In this document: positions 21,346-33,439 of the stretch, in pieces | Numbering within the stretch: the stretch's first letter is position 1 | Layout of the letters: every line of letters begins with the position of its first letter | Assembly: GCA_018340375.1 (NCBI GenBank) | Contig: JAFFJZ010000025.1 | Coordinates: 3,177,501-3,241,500 of the forward strand | Source of the DNA: Gonatopus flavifemur | Taxonomy: Eukaryota; Arthropoda; Insecta; Hymenoptera; Dryinidae | Length of the DNA stretch: 64,000 bases | Direction: 5' to 3' | Notes under the pieces: generated by a model | What the model was told of the DNA's origin: nothing | Databases searched by the model: none | Seen by the model: the letters and a program-made list of their open reading frames with translations, nothing else | Position numbers and translations under genes: made by a program

Positions 21346-24300
21346 TTATTCTTTTTGACGTTTGAATAATTTGTCAATTTTAAATTCATTCGCGTTTGAG
21401 TATTGTTTTACGAGTAAGCTTCCGTCGTCATGCGGTATCACACAATGAAGTTTTTGAGTTCCTTTTATAGGTACTGTTCTACTCAAACGATCAGACAATG
21501 CTTCAGACGCATCATTATGATCTTTCAACGGTGAAAATTCAGGAGTGATGTTCGGGAAAGTATTTGGTTGAGAAGCCCAGTGAAATAACTCCAGCGGTGT
21601 TGTAATTTGTTTGTCGATTGGTAGCTGTAAGCTAGCCCTTGCAGCCATCCTCTTCACTATTCCGCCAATACCATCGCAGGGTCTTTTGCCATGTGCGGTT
21701 GCGAAAAAGTGCCATTCTGCTCGGATTCCAAAATCACTTCTATGATAATAGAGATTCACGAAAGTTTTGAAGTTCTTGGACTGCTGCGGTGCGCCATCAG
21801 AAAAGTGATAGATTTATTTGGAATGGTCGTCGATACTCTTTATAAAATCAATTATAATCTTGGAGAAAACAAACACCGCAACAGAATCGTGGTTATTACA
21901 ATCTGATATTATAACCAAACTTCTGTGAATAATTTCGTCGGCCTCCTTGAAATAAATTACCACTGGATAGATCGTCAATGTATTATTCCCGCGCAGCACA
22001 CCTCCGTGGAGGCTACGTAGAACAAAGGTGGATCTTCCACCTGAGCAACGTGGAGAACACGTAGCCGTTGGGGAGAAATAAAGGAGAGTCTCCGTGGAGG
22101 CGCCGGAGAAATGTCCGCCGGATACAACGTTGCTGCAACGTGGTACAGAGGTGGAGGGAACGGAGAGGCGACGTGGAAGAACGTGGTGAGCGTGGGGCCA
22201 TCTAGGTGGAAGCTACGTGGTGGCGAGGTGCCCATCCACGTCGCATCCACGTTGCAGCTACGTGGACGCGATAATACTTAACCACGTGGTATCCACGTGG
22301 AGAGAATTTTTTAATCTACGTTTCTGATACGTGAGATTTGAGCTGAAAAAAATTGAGGAACAGGATTTTAGGAAAATAATGACGATGAATATTTGGAAAC
22401 ATGCAAATAAAATAATCTGTTTATCATTTTGTTTATTACATAAAAACGACGTATTATTCTTATCAGAATTGTCGTATCAGAAACGTAGATTAAAAAATTC
22501 CCTCCACGTGGATACCACGTGGTGTAGTATTATCGCGTCCACGTAGCTGCAACGTGGAGGCGACGTGGATGGGCACCTCGCCACCACGTTGATACTACAC
22601 AGATTCCACCTAGATGGCCCCACGCTGACCGCGTTCATATTTTCCAATATGGCTGCCTTCCACGTCGCCTCTCCGTCCCTTCCACCTCTGTACCACGTTG
22701 CAGCAACGTTGTACCCGGCGGACATTGCTCCGGCGCCTCCACGGAAACTCTCCTTTATTTCTCCCCAACGGCTACGTGGTCTCCACGTTGCTCAGGTGGA
22801 AGATCCACCTTTGTTCTACGTGGCCTCCGCGGAGGTGTGCTGTGCGGGATTATTCCAATGAAAACCCGAAGCAGCGTTTTGCACGACAAGCGCATAATTT
22901 TCTGCGGAATCACAAGAAATTCTCTGTCTTTTAATGACATTTTCAGAGATTTCATGAAACTTGCTTGTTCTTTAGCAATTGATGCATGTGGCAGAAGTGT
23001 CAATAAGTCTTCTTTAAATTCTTCAATAAAATCATCAGAAGAACTAATCATTGTCTCAAGACTTGTACGTGGTTTTGATATCCAATATTTGTATGATATC
23101 GTGTCGATTTCATTTTCATCAAAAATGTCATGCAGGGTATCCGTTAATGCATCTACTCCTGGACAAGTCTTGCATGTACCAAAATAACACTTTGGTGTTC
23201 GATTATTACACATAACGGAGTTGAAACAATCAGTGTAGTGATATAATGGTCTCGTGAAGTGAGAAATCAATGACCTCAAATTCGAACCTTCAGAATACAA
23301 AAAAAAATTCATCAATCAGTAGACAATAACTAAGTTAAGACTAAAACTGATTGATATACTTACCAAGCATCAATAATTTCATATTCTGGTGCATTATGCA
23401 TACGCAAATTGTGTGCGTCCCATTGCTTCCGGCTGAAACACAATATTTTGGACATAACGAAGCGAATTTTGGGAATCCAATTTTGTCTTCAGGATAATTT
23501 TCCCGGTATTTTTGATATAATTCCCTCAAGTTCGGAAGAATCAAACGTTTTTGTGAATGTTCCCGTTCACCATTATCATTCCGAACAGAAACATAGACTT
23601 TCATACCGAGCATATTAACACTACATTCGTCGTCAACGTGAAAGTTAAAAATTCTTGATTTTGAATCATTTGAAAGTGAAGGAGCTGTTGAAAAAACATT
23701 TCTTGGTCAATAGGAAACCACAATATATTCAAAATGATTCGAAGAAATACCTAATTTAGATTCAGGTTTCGAGAGCAAACCTTTGGTTTCAACCAAATTT
23801 CTCGCTACATTCACCATGTGCCTTGACGTATTCATAAATTCAGAGACTTTTCTCACACTCCAGTCTGTTGGAAACAATGTCAAAATTTGTATTTTTTCCG
23901 ATCTTGTTGTGTCATCGTGGTCAAATTTCCTTCTCAATTGTTCTAGTAAGTTTGTAAAGTCTCTTTCAGAATCCTCTACATTCGTCGGTGCATTAGTCTC
24001 AAGCCCAAATGTGTTTTTAAGACTTTCACAAATTTTAATAACCTTGCCATATAGAAAACGTTCATCACTCAATTTTCGGGGTGCTATTGGAGACTCATTC
24101 AACAATTGCAATGCCTTATTAATCACAGGTAGCTGAATTTCAGTACTAACTTCTGAAGCTGAAGTAGTTGGTTGTGATGGCGTAAGCTCACTATAAACTT
24201 CCTGAAAGGAATCAAAAAATTAATTAACACCAAGAAAAACTGAATGATAACCAGAAATTGAGATTTTGTCCTTACTGCAAGATGTTTCAAGTTTGCACTG

Positions 24301-24679
24301 ATCATCATTATCGGCAATAGTGGTATCTGGATCATCACAATTATAGGGCTCACCAACAATCATTATTATAACTACCATTATCATTACTATCACTGGAATG
24401 AGTTTCATTATCAGTGACATTGATAGGATTATAGTTATTATCAGTATTATCACTTAAATCATCAGTATTCTGAAAGCCATCTGGAGGAGGATTGTTTGCA
24501 CTTGATTTTCCAATTTGCTTAAGAAGTTTTCGCTGACAAGAAGTACAAAGATCATCATGATGATCCAACCCAAATTGAGTCTGGACGTTTGCAGAGGCTA
24601 GCCGTAGACCTTTTTGAGTTCTATGTCCAACGAAGTGAAATGGATTACAGCAACGATCAAAATGTTTAGTTGTTTCCAT
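21346..24679 (-). pseudogene. Transposase of element A, multi-exon, interrupted by a MITE
   Basis: Pieces in coding order on the minus strand: 24679-24350 with a Cys-rich N-terminus (RCCNPFHFVGHRTQKG, LCTSCQRKLL); 24126-23707 (HTH-like, WSVRKVSEFMNTSRHMV); 23613-23360 (EDKIGFPKFASLCPKYC, GTHTICVC); 23315-22860 (CYFGTCKTCPG and a helical part); then the MITE; then 21987-21814 (TLTIYPVVIYFKEADEI, ISDCNNHD) and 21800-21346 (FSDGAPQQ, EWHFFATAHGKRPCDG). I recognise this as a widespread arthropod transposase family with likely DDD/E catalysis but cannot name its superfamily safely. Lesions are a frameshift just before the DSAENYALVVQNA motif near 22890, the MITE, and a stop near 21814. Confidence 0.75.
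21988..22848. mobile_element. CCACGT-rich hairpin MITE inside transposase A, ATTATT duplication
   Basis: Arms 21988-22333 and 22469-22848 are inverted copies around a 135-bp loop. The ends are CCCGCGCAGCACACC and the complement of GGTGTGCTGTGCGGG (one mismatch), with ATTATT at 21982-21987 and 22849-22854. The arms are GC-rich relative to the window and packed with ACGTGG/CCACGT words. Removing it joins the transposase frame exactly through HWNNTLTIYP. Confidence 0.93.
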
Positions 24680-25612
24680 ATTGCGAATGTTCGTGATACA
24701 CTACTTCAATAAGTCAACAGTAACCTTTCATTGAGTTGCTTTGTATCAGCATTCGGTGAGAAGGACTGTTGGAGATCAATAATTCCTAAAACGTCAATTT
24801 AACAATGTGAACGAATGATAGATGAAAGAGCAGAATGTTCACTGGTTAGTATGTGACAAATTACTAATTGAAAAGCTTTCTGTTGACAGCATGTAAATAT
24901 TGCGTACTTCCACAACATCCGTCGGTAAACGATACGTAAGAATGTGTGACGAGGTAATAGTGGCGCCAGCCGTTGGGTCGCGTGGAACTCTTCTATGCAC
25001 GTAGTAGTCGGTCTCTTTGTACTTACGCTCCGCCGTTCGAATTGCGCGGGTTCCGTTCGCACCTTAGACCTCACCATAAAGTGACAGTGACATCGATGGT
25101 ACTAACTGAAAGGTTGGTACGTGCATAAGCCGCTAGTTGAGATTGTGTTTCGCGTCACTTCTCGATGCGAAAATTATGTTCGTCTTTGTATAGATAGGGG
25201 TGCTTGGAGAGTCTGCCATCACTTCCCTGCTCCTGAAGGTAAACACTTTCACGTAAGTATCCAAGCACTACGAGGCTTCAAATCTTTGTGATTAACCATT
25301 GATATTCATTATCAAATTACAGAATTAATCTAGAGTTTCTTACACTAATGAAAAGAGGAGACACGATCGGAGATTTTGATTGTACTCATCGGAGATACTT
25401 TTCATCATTTTTCTTGCAGAGGCTGCCCACGAGATAAGAGTTGCATGTAACTCGTCTCGGGCCTCTTAAGGTTTGTGAATCTGATTGGATCCAACCCACG
25501 TGTCTTTAATCAGTGATTGATTTTAAGCATTATAAATATAATGAGACTTCTTCTCGTCAATATTAACTCGTGTTTTATTCAGAATAAATATCAATGTTCC
25601 CTCCAAGTACAA
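24680..25612. other. 5' region of element A
   Basis: Upstream of the transposase's first coding piece. A 92-codon minus frame (24799-25077) is GC-richer than its surroundings but has no recognisable domain. Probable leader/promoter of the transposon; I see no host gene. Confidence 0.4.
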
Positions 25613-27300
25613 GATATCTTTATTTTTGATAATCTGTCACCCGCGTTTCCTCCTCTTGGACCTTCCCTGTTGAAAAGGTCTGATAGAACCACATAAAAAA
25701 CATTTGAAACAGATATTTTTATCAGAAATTGATGAGTATTTGTCCCAGGAATTTCTCATTCATTCTTATTCAATTTGATATTCCATAATCATCAAGTTTC
25801 CACCAGTATCTTATCAGAGTATTCTTACTCCTCCTGTTATTTATGAGCAGTACTGAACTAACGTCAGTTGTTATCAGCATGGAAGAGGATTAGCTGGAAT
25901 CAGTTAACATTGGATTCTATAATATTCCAAACGCTATTTGAAAACCTATCATTTCATCAGCAACCTCCTGTTCTGCTATCCAATGGTCTGATTTATTCTT
26001 CTTTATGATTTTTACGGGGATTTTTACAGATTTTCTTTATGATTTCTACGTCTTCTTCTGAACTATATTAGTGAGGTCAAATGAGTATTTTCAGATCTTC
26101 TTCTGAACTATACCTGTGCAAAAAGAACAATAGAAACCGATAGGCGAAATCCTAATGGAATCAATGATATTTTATCGTTTTCTCTGCGGTTAGTGTCACA
26201 GTACCTATAGGGTTTCTATGAGATTCTAAGAGGATGTTCCATGGGTTTCTATCAGAATGATCGGCAAAACCCGATTAATACTCATAGGAATAAAATATCT
26301 TATCAGTTTCTATACGGTTAGTGTCACAGCACCTATGGGAATCCATGGGAATTCATCGGACTTTCCGGACAAGGATATTAATGAGGTTCAATGAGCATTA
26401 TTACTCGAAATACTTACCATTGTCAAAAGGACACACTCTGCAATAAACCAATAAAACCAATAGTTTATCCCCAGTTATAAGTTATACATTACAATGTCTA
26501 TGATACGTCTAAATTTATTTCGAAGTTTTTACTATTTGAGATAAATACACATGTTGATGATTTATAAAAGAAATAATCGTAAACTTCATTACGAGATCGG
26601 AAAGTATAATTCGCAACTGGGAAATTATAAGGATTCTATTATATTATAATCTTATGAATAGCCCAAAAACTTTGGATATGCTTGAGGTTTACAACTGATT
26701 ACTAAATAGATATTGTATCCAATAAGTGCTTATACAGCGCGAAGAGTGAATTTATATAGGGCATCGATAGTTTCAAATGAATTGCTTATGTACCACAAAA
26801 TGTCTCGTGTAATATCCAGTTATGTGTTCCATGAAAAACAATGATATCATCAAATAATGAGACTCACCGGCAGTGAAAACAACAAGTCCCTCTTCAAATA
26901 CGTCACCCTTCTCAATTTTGAATTTCTTTTTGGCTTGTTTTCCTGAAATTTTTTTATGGCACTAACTTCCACAATGTCGAATGTTTGTGATTTGATGTAT
27001 TTCACGTACGCGAACATTGGAATTATAAATACTTCATAAATTCACAACTCAAATATAATGGTTATGAACGATCACAATTGATTAGTCACTGTTAGTTACG
27101 TAATAAGTGCCACTCGCAAATCATCACGAACCGAATATTGAGCATGGTTGAGGAAGCCGTGGATTTTTCATCATCGTAAAAATAAAAATCTGAACGAATC
27201 ATCTGAATTATTTCTGAACTATGATTGTTTTTGCACATAAATTCAGACAAAATTCTTATGTGAATTGTGAGAGTTTTGTACAAGATGTTTCGAAAATATG

Positions 27301-27850
27301 CCCAGACAGCACAAATGATCATTTTGAATTCACAAAAACTTCTGGAAGAACTTCTTGAGCAGTCCCCGTTATGACAGTAAAAATGAATTCAATATGAACG
27401 CAATGAATTCGAAATGCATACATGTAGAATGCCTGAATAGTTCTTCATGAATTCGTGATATGAATTCTTTCTGAAGATTAAGTTATTCATCAAGAGTTCA
27501 TTTTGAATTCAAACTATTCATCATGAATTCATGTTTACTGTCATAACGGGAGCTCTTTGCGGGAACTTTTGTGCTGTATGGGTGATTGAATGTCCAATAC
27601 AATCTGTTTGAAACATCATGTATCAAATAGACTTGCATACTCAACGGTACCACGGTTCAAAAAGCGTTCTCAATGCATTCATTTTGAATTCCTATAGTTA
27701 CAAATGAATTCATTATGTACTTTTCCTGACATCGTGTGCTGTGTAGGTATCCCCGCAAAATCGCAGTTCAGAAAGAGTTCCTAATGCATTCATTTTGAAT
27801 TCTTCTAGTGCCAAATGAATTCATTATGGACTCTTTCTGAACTGTGGTGT
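27301..27850. repeat. GAATTC-rich palindromic repeats
   Basis: About a dozen GAATTC sites occur in 550 bases. One unit (27301-27583) has inverted ends CAGACAGCACAAA and TTTTGTGCTGTATG and an inner inverted GTTATGACAGTAAA. Two direct copies of an imperfect 60-bp block containing ATGCATTCATTTTGAATTC follow at about 27667 and 27778. Noncoding. Confidence 0.75.
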
Positions 27851-27931
27851 TGTGTTGAGTCTGATCGGTTTATAAATTGATAAATATTTACACATACATT
27901 CATCCATTTTATATAAGGCTCATTACATATA

Positions 27932-28369
27932 CAGTAGAACCTCGATTATCCGAGCTCCGATCAACCGACGCTCCGCGTTATCCGAGGCCTGGACCGCTTC
28001 GGATTAACCGAGCTGGATCCTCGGATAATACGAATCCTCAAATAAATCATAAATAATAAAATCACTGCTTTCTTAAAATCAAAAAAATTTGTAGCAATGC
28101 ATGTTTGTACAAATGATGTACCAAAAATTAGGACATATTCATTTTCTTCTCACATTCATATTTTCATGTTATGAAAATTATAAAAATATAAATATATCAG
28201 GAATATGTTGAATGATATTTATGTAATATATTCAAACTGCGCAATGAAGATTCCAAACACTTGAGGGATTAAAATTTCTCAAAAAATATATATTTTCTGT
28301 ATTCTCCGAGGTTTCAGTTATCCGAGGTAAGCTCTCCCCACATGACCTCGGATAATCGAGGTTCTACTG
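27932..28369. mobile_element. Pogo/Tigger-type MITE, TA target duplication
   Basis: The ends CAGTAGAACCTCGATTATCC and their perfect complement (23 bp) are flanked by TA (27930-27931, 28370-28371). The TIR sequence is the classic pogo/Tigger pattern. Subterminal TTATCCGAGG words repeat inside. No ORF; length 438 bp. Confidence 0.92.
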
Positions 28370-29735
28370 TAATCATAACTCAATAAGCATCTGATATAAT
28401 GCTGATAGATTCCGTATTATCCCTGGTGCATGATAATGCAAACTATACAGGGATAGGAATGAGAAAAACACTTGGATACCATTTCGGTCGAAAGTGCTGA
28501 TAAAAGCTGACACAAGCTGGGAATCAAATAATTAAACTAAAATAATTCATGAGTGTATGTCCATTTTCACTATAAATCTTGCTCATGCATTGAACGAGGA
28601 ATTGCAGATTCATACTGATACATCGAGATGAGAAAAATGTTTATACAATCTTATGAAGTTCTGATAAGAAAATACTAACAAACCTGACAAATGTTTTTTT
28701 TATGAGAAAAGTGTGAGTATTTGTCCACGCAACTGCTGATTGAACCATATAAACACAACGAAATTCAGCTCGTCAGAATCGCGCATAAAATTTTCCAAAA
28801 GCTCAATTGGGTTTTTATCAGTGAATATTCATGAAACAGCATCACATTGACACTTATAAAAATCAATTTCTGTTGACTATTATTATTCCCACGTGGAATC
28901 TCATTCATGACATGATTTTGAATCATCTCATAAAAACTTATACTAGAACAATTCGCATAACCTGATAAATTGTTGCAATAATGCATTGCCATATACATCC
29001 GCATTCATTTTCTATCACGATTACCAGATACATCCAACAGTCAATGCAAATCCAAAGTAATACTGATACATTCCGTATCATCATTTGTGTGTGAAAACAT
29101 AAGCTTGGGAGAACTTATAAATCCACATATGTGATATATTGCCTCTGCTCATACAAATCCTTTCTGATCATCGATGCTCATAAAATCTGTATGATTTTTC
29201 ATCAGACTTTATGAGACCTTTTCAACAGGGTTGGACCCCACGAGCTAGATGCAACGGAAACTAATTACGGTTTCAATAAGGAACGGTCAAACATCGTGAA
29301 CGCGTCTTCAACCGTTTGAATCGTTACAAGTCACTTGAATGCCAACATAAGAATATGGAACTAGATGTGGGTGAAATTCAATCCACCGTGCAGACAAAAC
29401 TTATGATAAATCTGGAACAGTGAAATTATTTCAATGTCACGGAAAAACTTCAACTTATAAAATTACAGAATAATAAATCGATGAAAACATGGTAAATCAT
29501 TGAGAATATCGGTTACAATTTTCTTTCTATAGGAGAAAAAACACGTATCCAGGTATACTCTAGAGAAAAATAGAGTTGAACCATTGAATTTGAAAAAGAC
29601 CATTCTTTCGAATTAAGAACAAAAATAGACCGGAACGTTTGCCCACGATGGGATGGGTCTCAAAATTTCCCAAATTCATCCAAGTTTTTTTGAGAATTTT
29701 CTTCAGAAAAATCGAAGTGGGCATACATTCCGAAA

Positions 29736-29928
29736 AAATTAAAACGTTTGTTAAAAAATTCTTCCACAAATTAATTTAGGCCAAATCACCAGTTCGGATC
29801 TAGCGTCAAAGATGACATTTCTGAACAACTTTGATCCACAGAATCTCAAAATTAATATGGAATATCTAAAATAACCAGTGAAATCATATATATCGTTCAT
29901 TATAGTCAAACATAGCTCATAATACACT
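29736..29928. promoter_or_regulatory. Original upstream flank of the F-box gene (inferred)
   Basis: About 150 bp left of the big hairpin. Because the hairpin inserted 11 bp before the F-box gene's ATG (duplicated AATACACT at 29921-29928 and 35541-35548), this stretch is what used to precede the gene. It contains a block similar to sequence 3' of the gene near 39060 (TGAACAACTTTGA). No promoter motif can be assigned. Confidence 0.45.
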
Positions 29929-31138
29929 CAGTGATGCCAGCGTTTGGTCGACCGAGTCGATTTACCCTCTCCATCTGACCATTTCTCATCCCCACCATTC
30001 CAGCCGGGTGTACGCACACATTGAAACCCGTATTGATGTGATTCGGAACCGGTCGGTTCACTTCGAGTCAGCTCGGACAATCAAGAGAGACCCAACTATC
30101 CGTCGGGCTTTGTCTTCTTGATATATTTTACGATCGGCTAACTCCGTGCGAGATCGGAAAAAGTTTGAAGCCTAGACGGTCGACTTACCGAAAAGTTCCA
30201 CCGCTTTTTTCTTCCAGGCGACAATTTTATTGTGATCAGTATCGAATTGACTTACCCGGCACCCCGGGCAATTCTCGGCCGGAGCCCTCCGATATCTTTT
30301 TCGTTTTTTTTTCAATTGAAGAGCCAGTTCAATACTGATTATTAAATTATCACGATGGAATATAGATTTGATGTATAGCATCATTCAATTGAATTAAAAT
30401 CGAATACAAGTAAATAATTTTCCAATTATTATTTATTTTTCATAAATTTTATAAGATTATTGGTTAATCTTATGACTGATTATGAAGCTTTCAAGAACTC
30501 CTGTATGTATTGTATAAAAATTTTCCAATGGTTACGCGTTTCTAGTCATTATTTAAAATCTTGATGATTTTTCAATGAATTTCATTAGAATTGTCAATCA
30601 ATCGATGGTTGAAAAATTCTAAGATAGTTTTCCCTGATAAATTAATTTTCAGAGATCACTATGATATTCCAATGAGGATAATCAAATCAACATCGATTAT
30701 CAGATGTTGATCAACATCAAAATAATAAGACTGAAAATTCAATTGATTGAGTGCAAATTATCTCCAATGGACTGAATGATTAGATTTGAGCATTCGAACT
30801 GATATTTCATCATTTCACGCACTATCAGTCTCTTTCCTTCGCTGCATTACTTCATAGACGTAATATGTGGATCGAAATGTTACAAGACCCCATAGCCTGG
30901 CGGCAAAAGACATGGTTCTTGCGAAAAAACGGTCGGGTTCGATTCTGTGTGGAGACATTCCATTTTTTTTGGTCATCTCTCTGGTGAATAATCAAATTTC
31001 ACATCCGATTATTATTTTTTATGTCATTACATCGTCATGTCATCAATAATCCTGATCTTTCAGAATGCACTTGCGGATTCGACCAAGTACAGGTTCGAGT
31101 CGATTGGAAATTTCCAAAATATTCGTGTCCATGAGATA

Positions 31139-31473
31139 TACACAGTAAAAAATTTTTCGTCGAATTCAACACACAAGCGAATGTTAACCATTCTTCTTCA
31201 CACTCAACGTGTGTTGATTCCAGAGTGACACTCACAAAGTGTTCATTTGAACTCAAATAATAACATTTTAATGTGTTGAAAATGAATCTATCAAACAGCA
31301 TTTGATCAGTGTGTTAAATGAACACACAAAAGTGTTAAATATTCAACACTCGAATTTTAACACGTAGTTGAATATTCAACACTTGAATTTCGACACGTAG
31401 TTAAATATTCAACACTTGAATTTTGACACGTACTTTTTTTTTACACGATGACGGAATTTTTTCTTAACTGTGT
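31139..31473. mobile_element. MITE with ACACAGTAAAAAA ends, in left hairpin arm
   Basis: ACACAGTAAAAAATTTTTCG at the left and GAATTTTTTCTTAACTGTGT at the right are inverted. The interior is full of AACAC/GTGTT words. The same element occurs inverted in the right arm (about 34020-34287), a consequence of the arm duplication. Confidence 0.75.
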
Positions 31474-31930
31474 AGACCGATCGATGCAGAATCTTCTGAA
31501 ATGAGAAATGAATAGCACTTCAGAGGAACGTTTTTGAAAAAGTGTACTTGCGAATTCCATCAATTCCTATGACGAATTGATCAAAAAATTTCTAAACTTT
31601 GTCTCCGTGGAATATAGACCGATCGATTCGAAATCTTCTGAAAAAAAAAACAATTAATATCACTTCGGAGGAACATTTTTAAGAGAGTGTACTTGCAAAT
31701 TCCATTAATTCCTGTGACAAATTGATGGAAAAAATTTCAGAAACTTGTGTCCATCGAATAAAGATCGATCGATTCGCAATCTACTGGAATGAGGAATGAA
31801 ATCACTCCGAAGGAATGTTTTTAAAAAAGTATACTTGCAAATTCCATCAAACCCTTCGACGAATTGATAAAAACATTTCGAAACTTTGTCTCCGTGGAAT
31901 ATAGACCGATTGATTATGAATCTCCTCACG
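31474..31930. repeat. Tandem array of about 145-bp units, left hairpin arm
   Basis: The mark AGACCGATCGATTCG recurs at about 31474, 31616, 31762 and 31905, giving three full units plus a partial. Each unit also contains CAAATTCCATCAATTCC and TTTGTCTCCGTGGAATAT. Open frames through it are a by-product of period and composition. Confidence 0.85.
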
Positions 31931-32013
31931 GAGAGCAATGGATTCTAAGGAGTATGACAGATATCATGAAGGCTGGCATATTTGATAATATATTTTCGAG
32001 TACACTGAGGAAA

Positions 32014-32265
32014 CAGACATCTTGAGAAATACCATAATTTAAGGATTTTCAGCGCTGGTCTGACCCGAGTCGGAATACTCACTTGCATGAATCTCTAAAA
32101 GTACCATAATTTCTGGGACTTTTTGAAATAAGTATGGTACCTTCCGTATAAAAGTCCAAGACATTATGGTCCTTTTAGGGGTTTTTTCAGGTGAATATTT
32201 AGACTCGGTCAGACCAGCGCAGAAAATCCATAAATTATGGATAAGATACCTTTTTCTCCGTGTAT
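32014..32265. repeat. Nested palindromic element with TACCATAATTT words, left hairpin arm
   Basis: CAGCGCTGGTCTGACCCGAG near 32049 returns inverted as CTCGGTCAGACCAGCGC near 32204. TACCATAATTT and its inverse flank both ends. Present inverted in the right arm at about 33090-33335. Confidence 0.75.
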
Positions 32266-33439
32266 GAGGACAAGTATCGAGATTATAAGTGTTATAAGTA
32301 CAAGTATCCATTTATGATGAAGGTGCTCGTTTTGGGGTAGATGGTACTGTCAACCAGTAATTTATCAATATAATAAGAGCAAGGAAAAGAAGTTAGTTCC
32401 TATTATAATATAAGATGATTACAATTACTATCTTCAGTTGCTTGGATTAAGAAAAGAATAATATGGAATCGGGAAAAAAGATATTCTTCAGGACATGAAC
32501 CCGCCAAGATAACACACGAAGAATTCTTCCTCAAGAGCGAGAATAGAACTCTTCAAGAACTAATGAATTCATATACAGCTCTGGAGGAGTTCAATCTGTC
32601 GGACATTAACAAGTTCTTTGAGAGTACTCAAACAATACTTCCGATATTCTCGAAGGGCTTGTTAATGTCCGACAGATTGAAGACTTCCAGAGCTCTATAT
32701 GAATTCACTAATTCGAAAAGAATTCTTGAAGAATGTCCGACAGATTGAAGACTTCCAGAGCTCTATATGAATTCACTAATTCGAAAAGAATTCTTGAAGA
32801 GTTCTATTCTCGCTCTTGAAAAAGAATTCTTCGTGTGTTATCTTGGCGGGTTCATGTCCTGAAGGATATCTTTTTTTCCGATTTCATATTATTCTTTTCT
32901 TGATTCAAGCAACTGAAGATAGTAATTGTAATCATCTCATATTATAATAGGAACTAACTTTTTTTCCTTGCTGTTATTATATTGATATATTACTGGTTGA
33001 CAGTACCATCTACCCCACAACAAGCAGCTTCATCATGAATGGATACTTGTACTTATAACACTTATAATCTAGATACTCGTCCTCATACACGGAGAAAAAG
33101 GTATCTTAAAAAGTACCATCATTTATGGATTTTCTGCGCTGGTCTCACCGAGTCTGAATATTTACCTGAAAAAACCTCTGAAAGTACCATAATGTCTCGG
33201 ACTTTTATACGGAAGGTACCATACTTATTTCAAAAAGTCCAAAAAATTATGGTACTTTTAGAGATTCATGCAAGTGAATATTCCGACTCGGGTCAGACCA
33301 GCGCTGAAAATCCATAAATTATGGTATTTCTCAAGATATCTGTTTTCTCAGTGTACTCGAAAATATATTATCAAATATTCCAGCCTTCATGATATCTGTC
33401 ATACTCCTTAGAATCCATTGCTCTCCGTGAGGAGATTCA

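Larger units (their letters stand above)
20995..25664 (-). mobile_element. DNA transposon A (DDE type, family not named), 52-bp TIRs
   Basis: The left end AAGGTTCAGGAGGAGGAAAC and the complement of the right end agree over about 52 bases with four mismatches (20995-21046 and 25613-25664). The minus strand holds a multi-exon transposase remnant. A hairpin MITE sits inside the gene. I found no convincing target duplication; the right end abuts element B directly. Confidence 0.8.
25665..29232. mobile_element. Element B, noncoding, TIR CCCTGTTGAAAAGGTCT
   Basis: CCCTGTTGAAAAGGTCT at 25665 and AGACCTTTTCAACAGGG ending at 29232 are a perfect 17-bp inverted pair. The 3.57-kb interior has no ORF above 80 codons and no recognised protein. 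It has a direct repeat of about 125-bp period (GGTTAGTGTCACAG at 26191 and 26317 with similar flanks), the GAATTC-rich repeats and the pogo-type MITE. Likely a non-autonomous DNA element that has collected smaller insertions. Confidence 0.65.
20487..29735. repeat. Pair of 500-bp inverted arms around elements A and B
   Basis: Bases 20487-20990 return inverted at about 29236-29735. Shared blocks include the Tyr/Phe-poor block around CGTTGCATCTAGCTCG, AAGTGACTTGTAACGATTC, and a segment around 20510-20700 matching 29520-29730. The arms are noncoding as far as I can see. Everything between them is occupied by transposons A and B, so the arms either belong to an outer fold-back element or are two inverted copies of one repeat. 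Confidence 0.8.

Noticed and set aside
22013..22934. Arg/Pro/Ser-rich reading frames in the GC-rich MITE
   Set aside because: Composition effect of ACGTGG words on both strands; mirrored between arms.
24799..25077. Basic 92-residue minus-strand frame as an independent gene
   Set aside because: No recognisable domain and located in the leader of transposon A; may be chance in a GC-richer stretch.
20995..25664. piggyBac identity for element A because of AA/TT at its edges
   Set aside because: No TTAA on both sides, TIR and protein motifs are not piggyBac-like.
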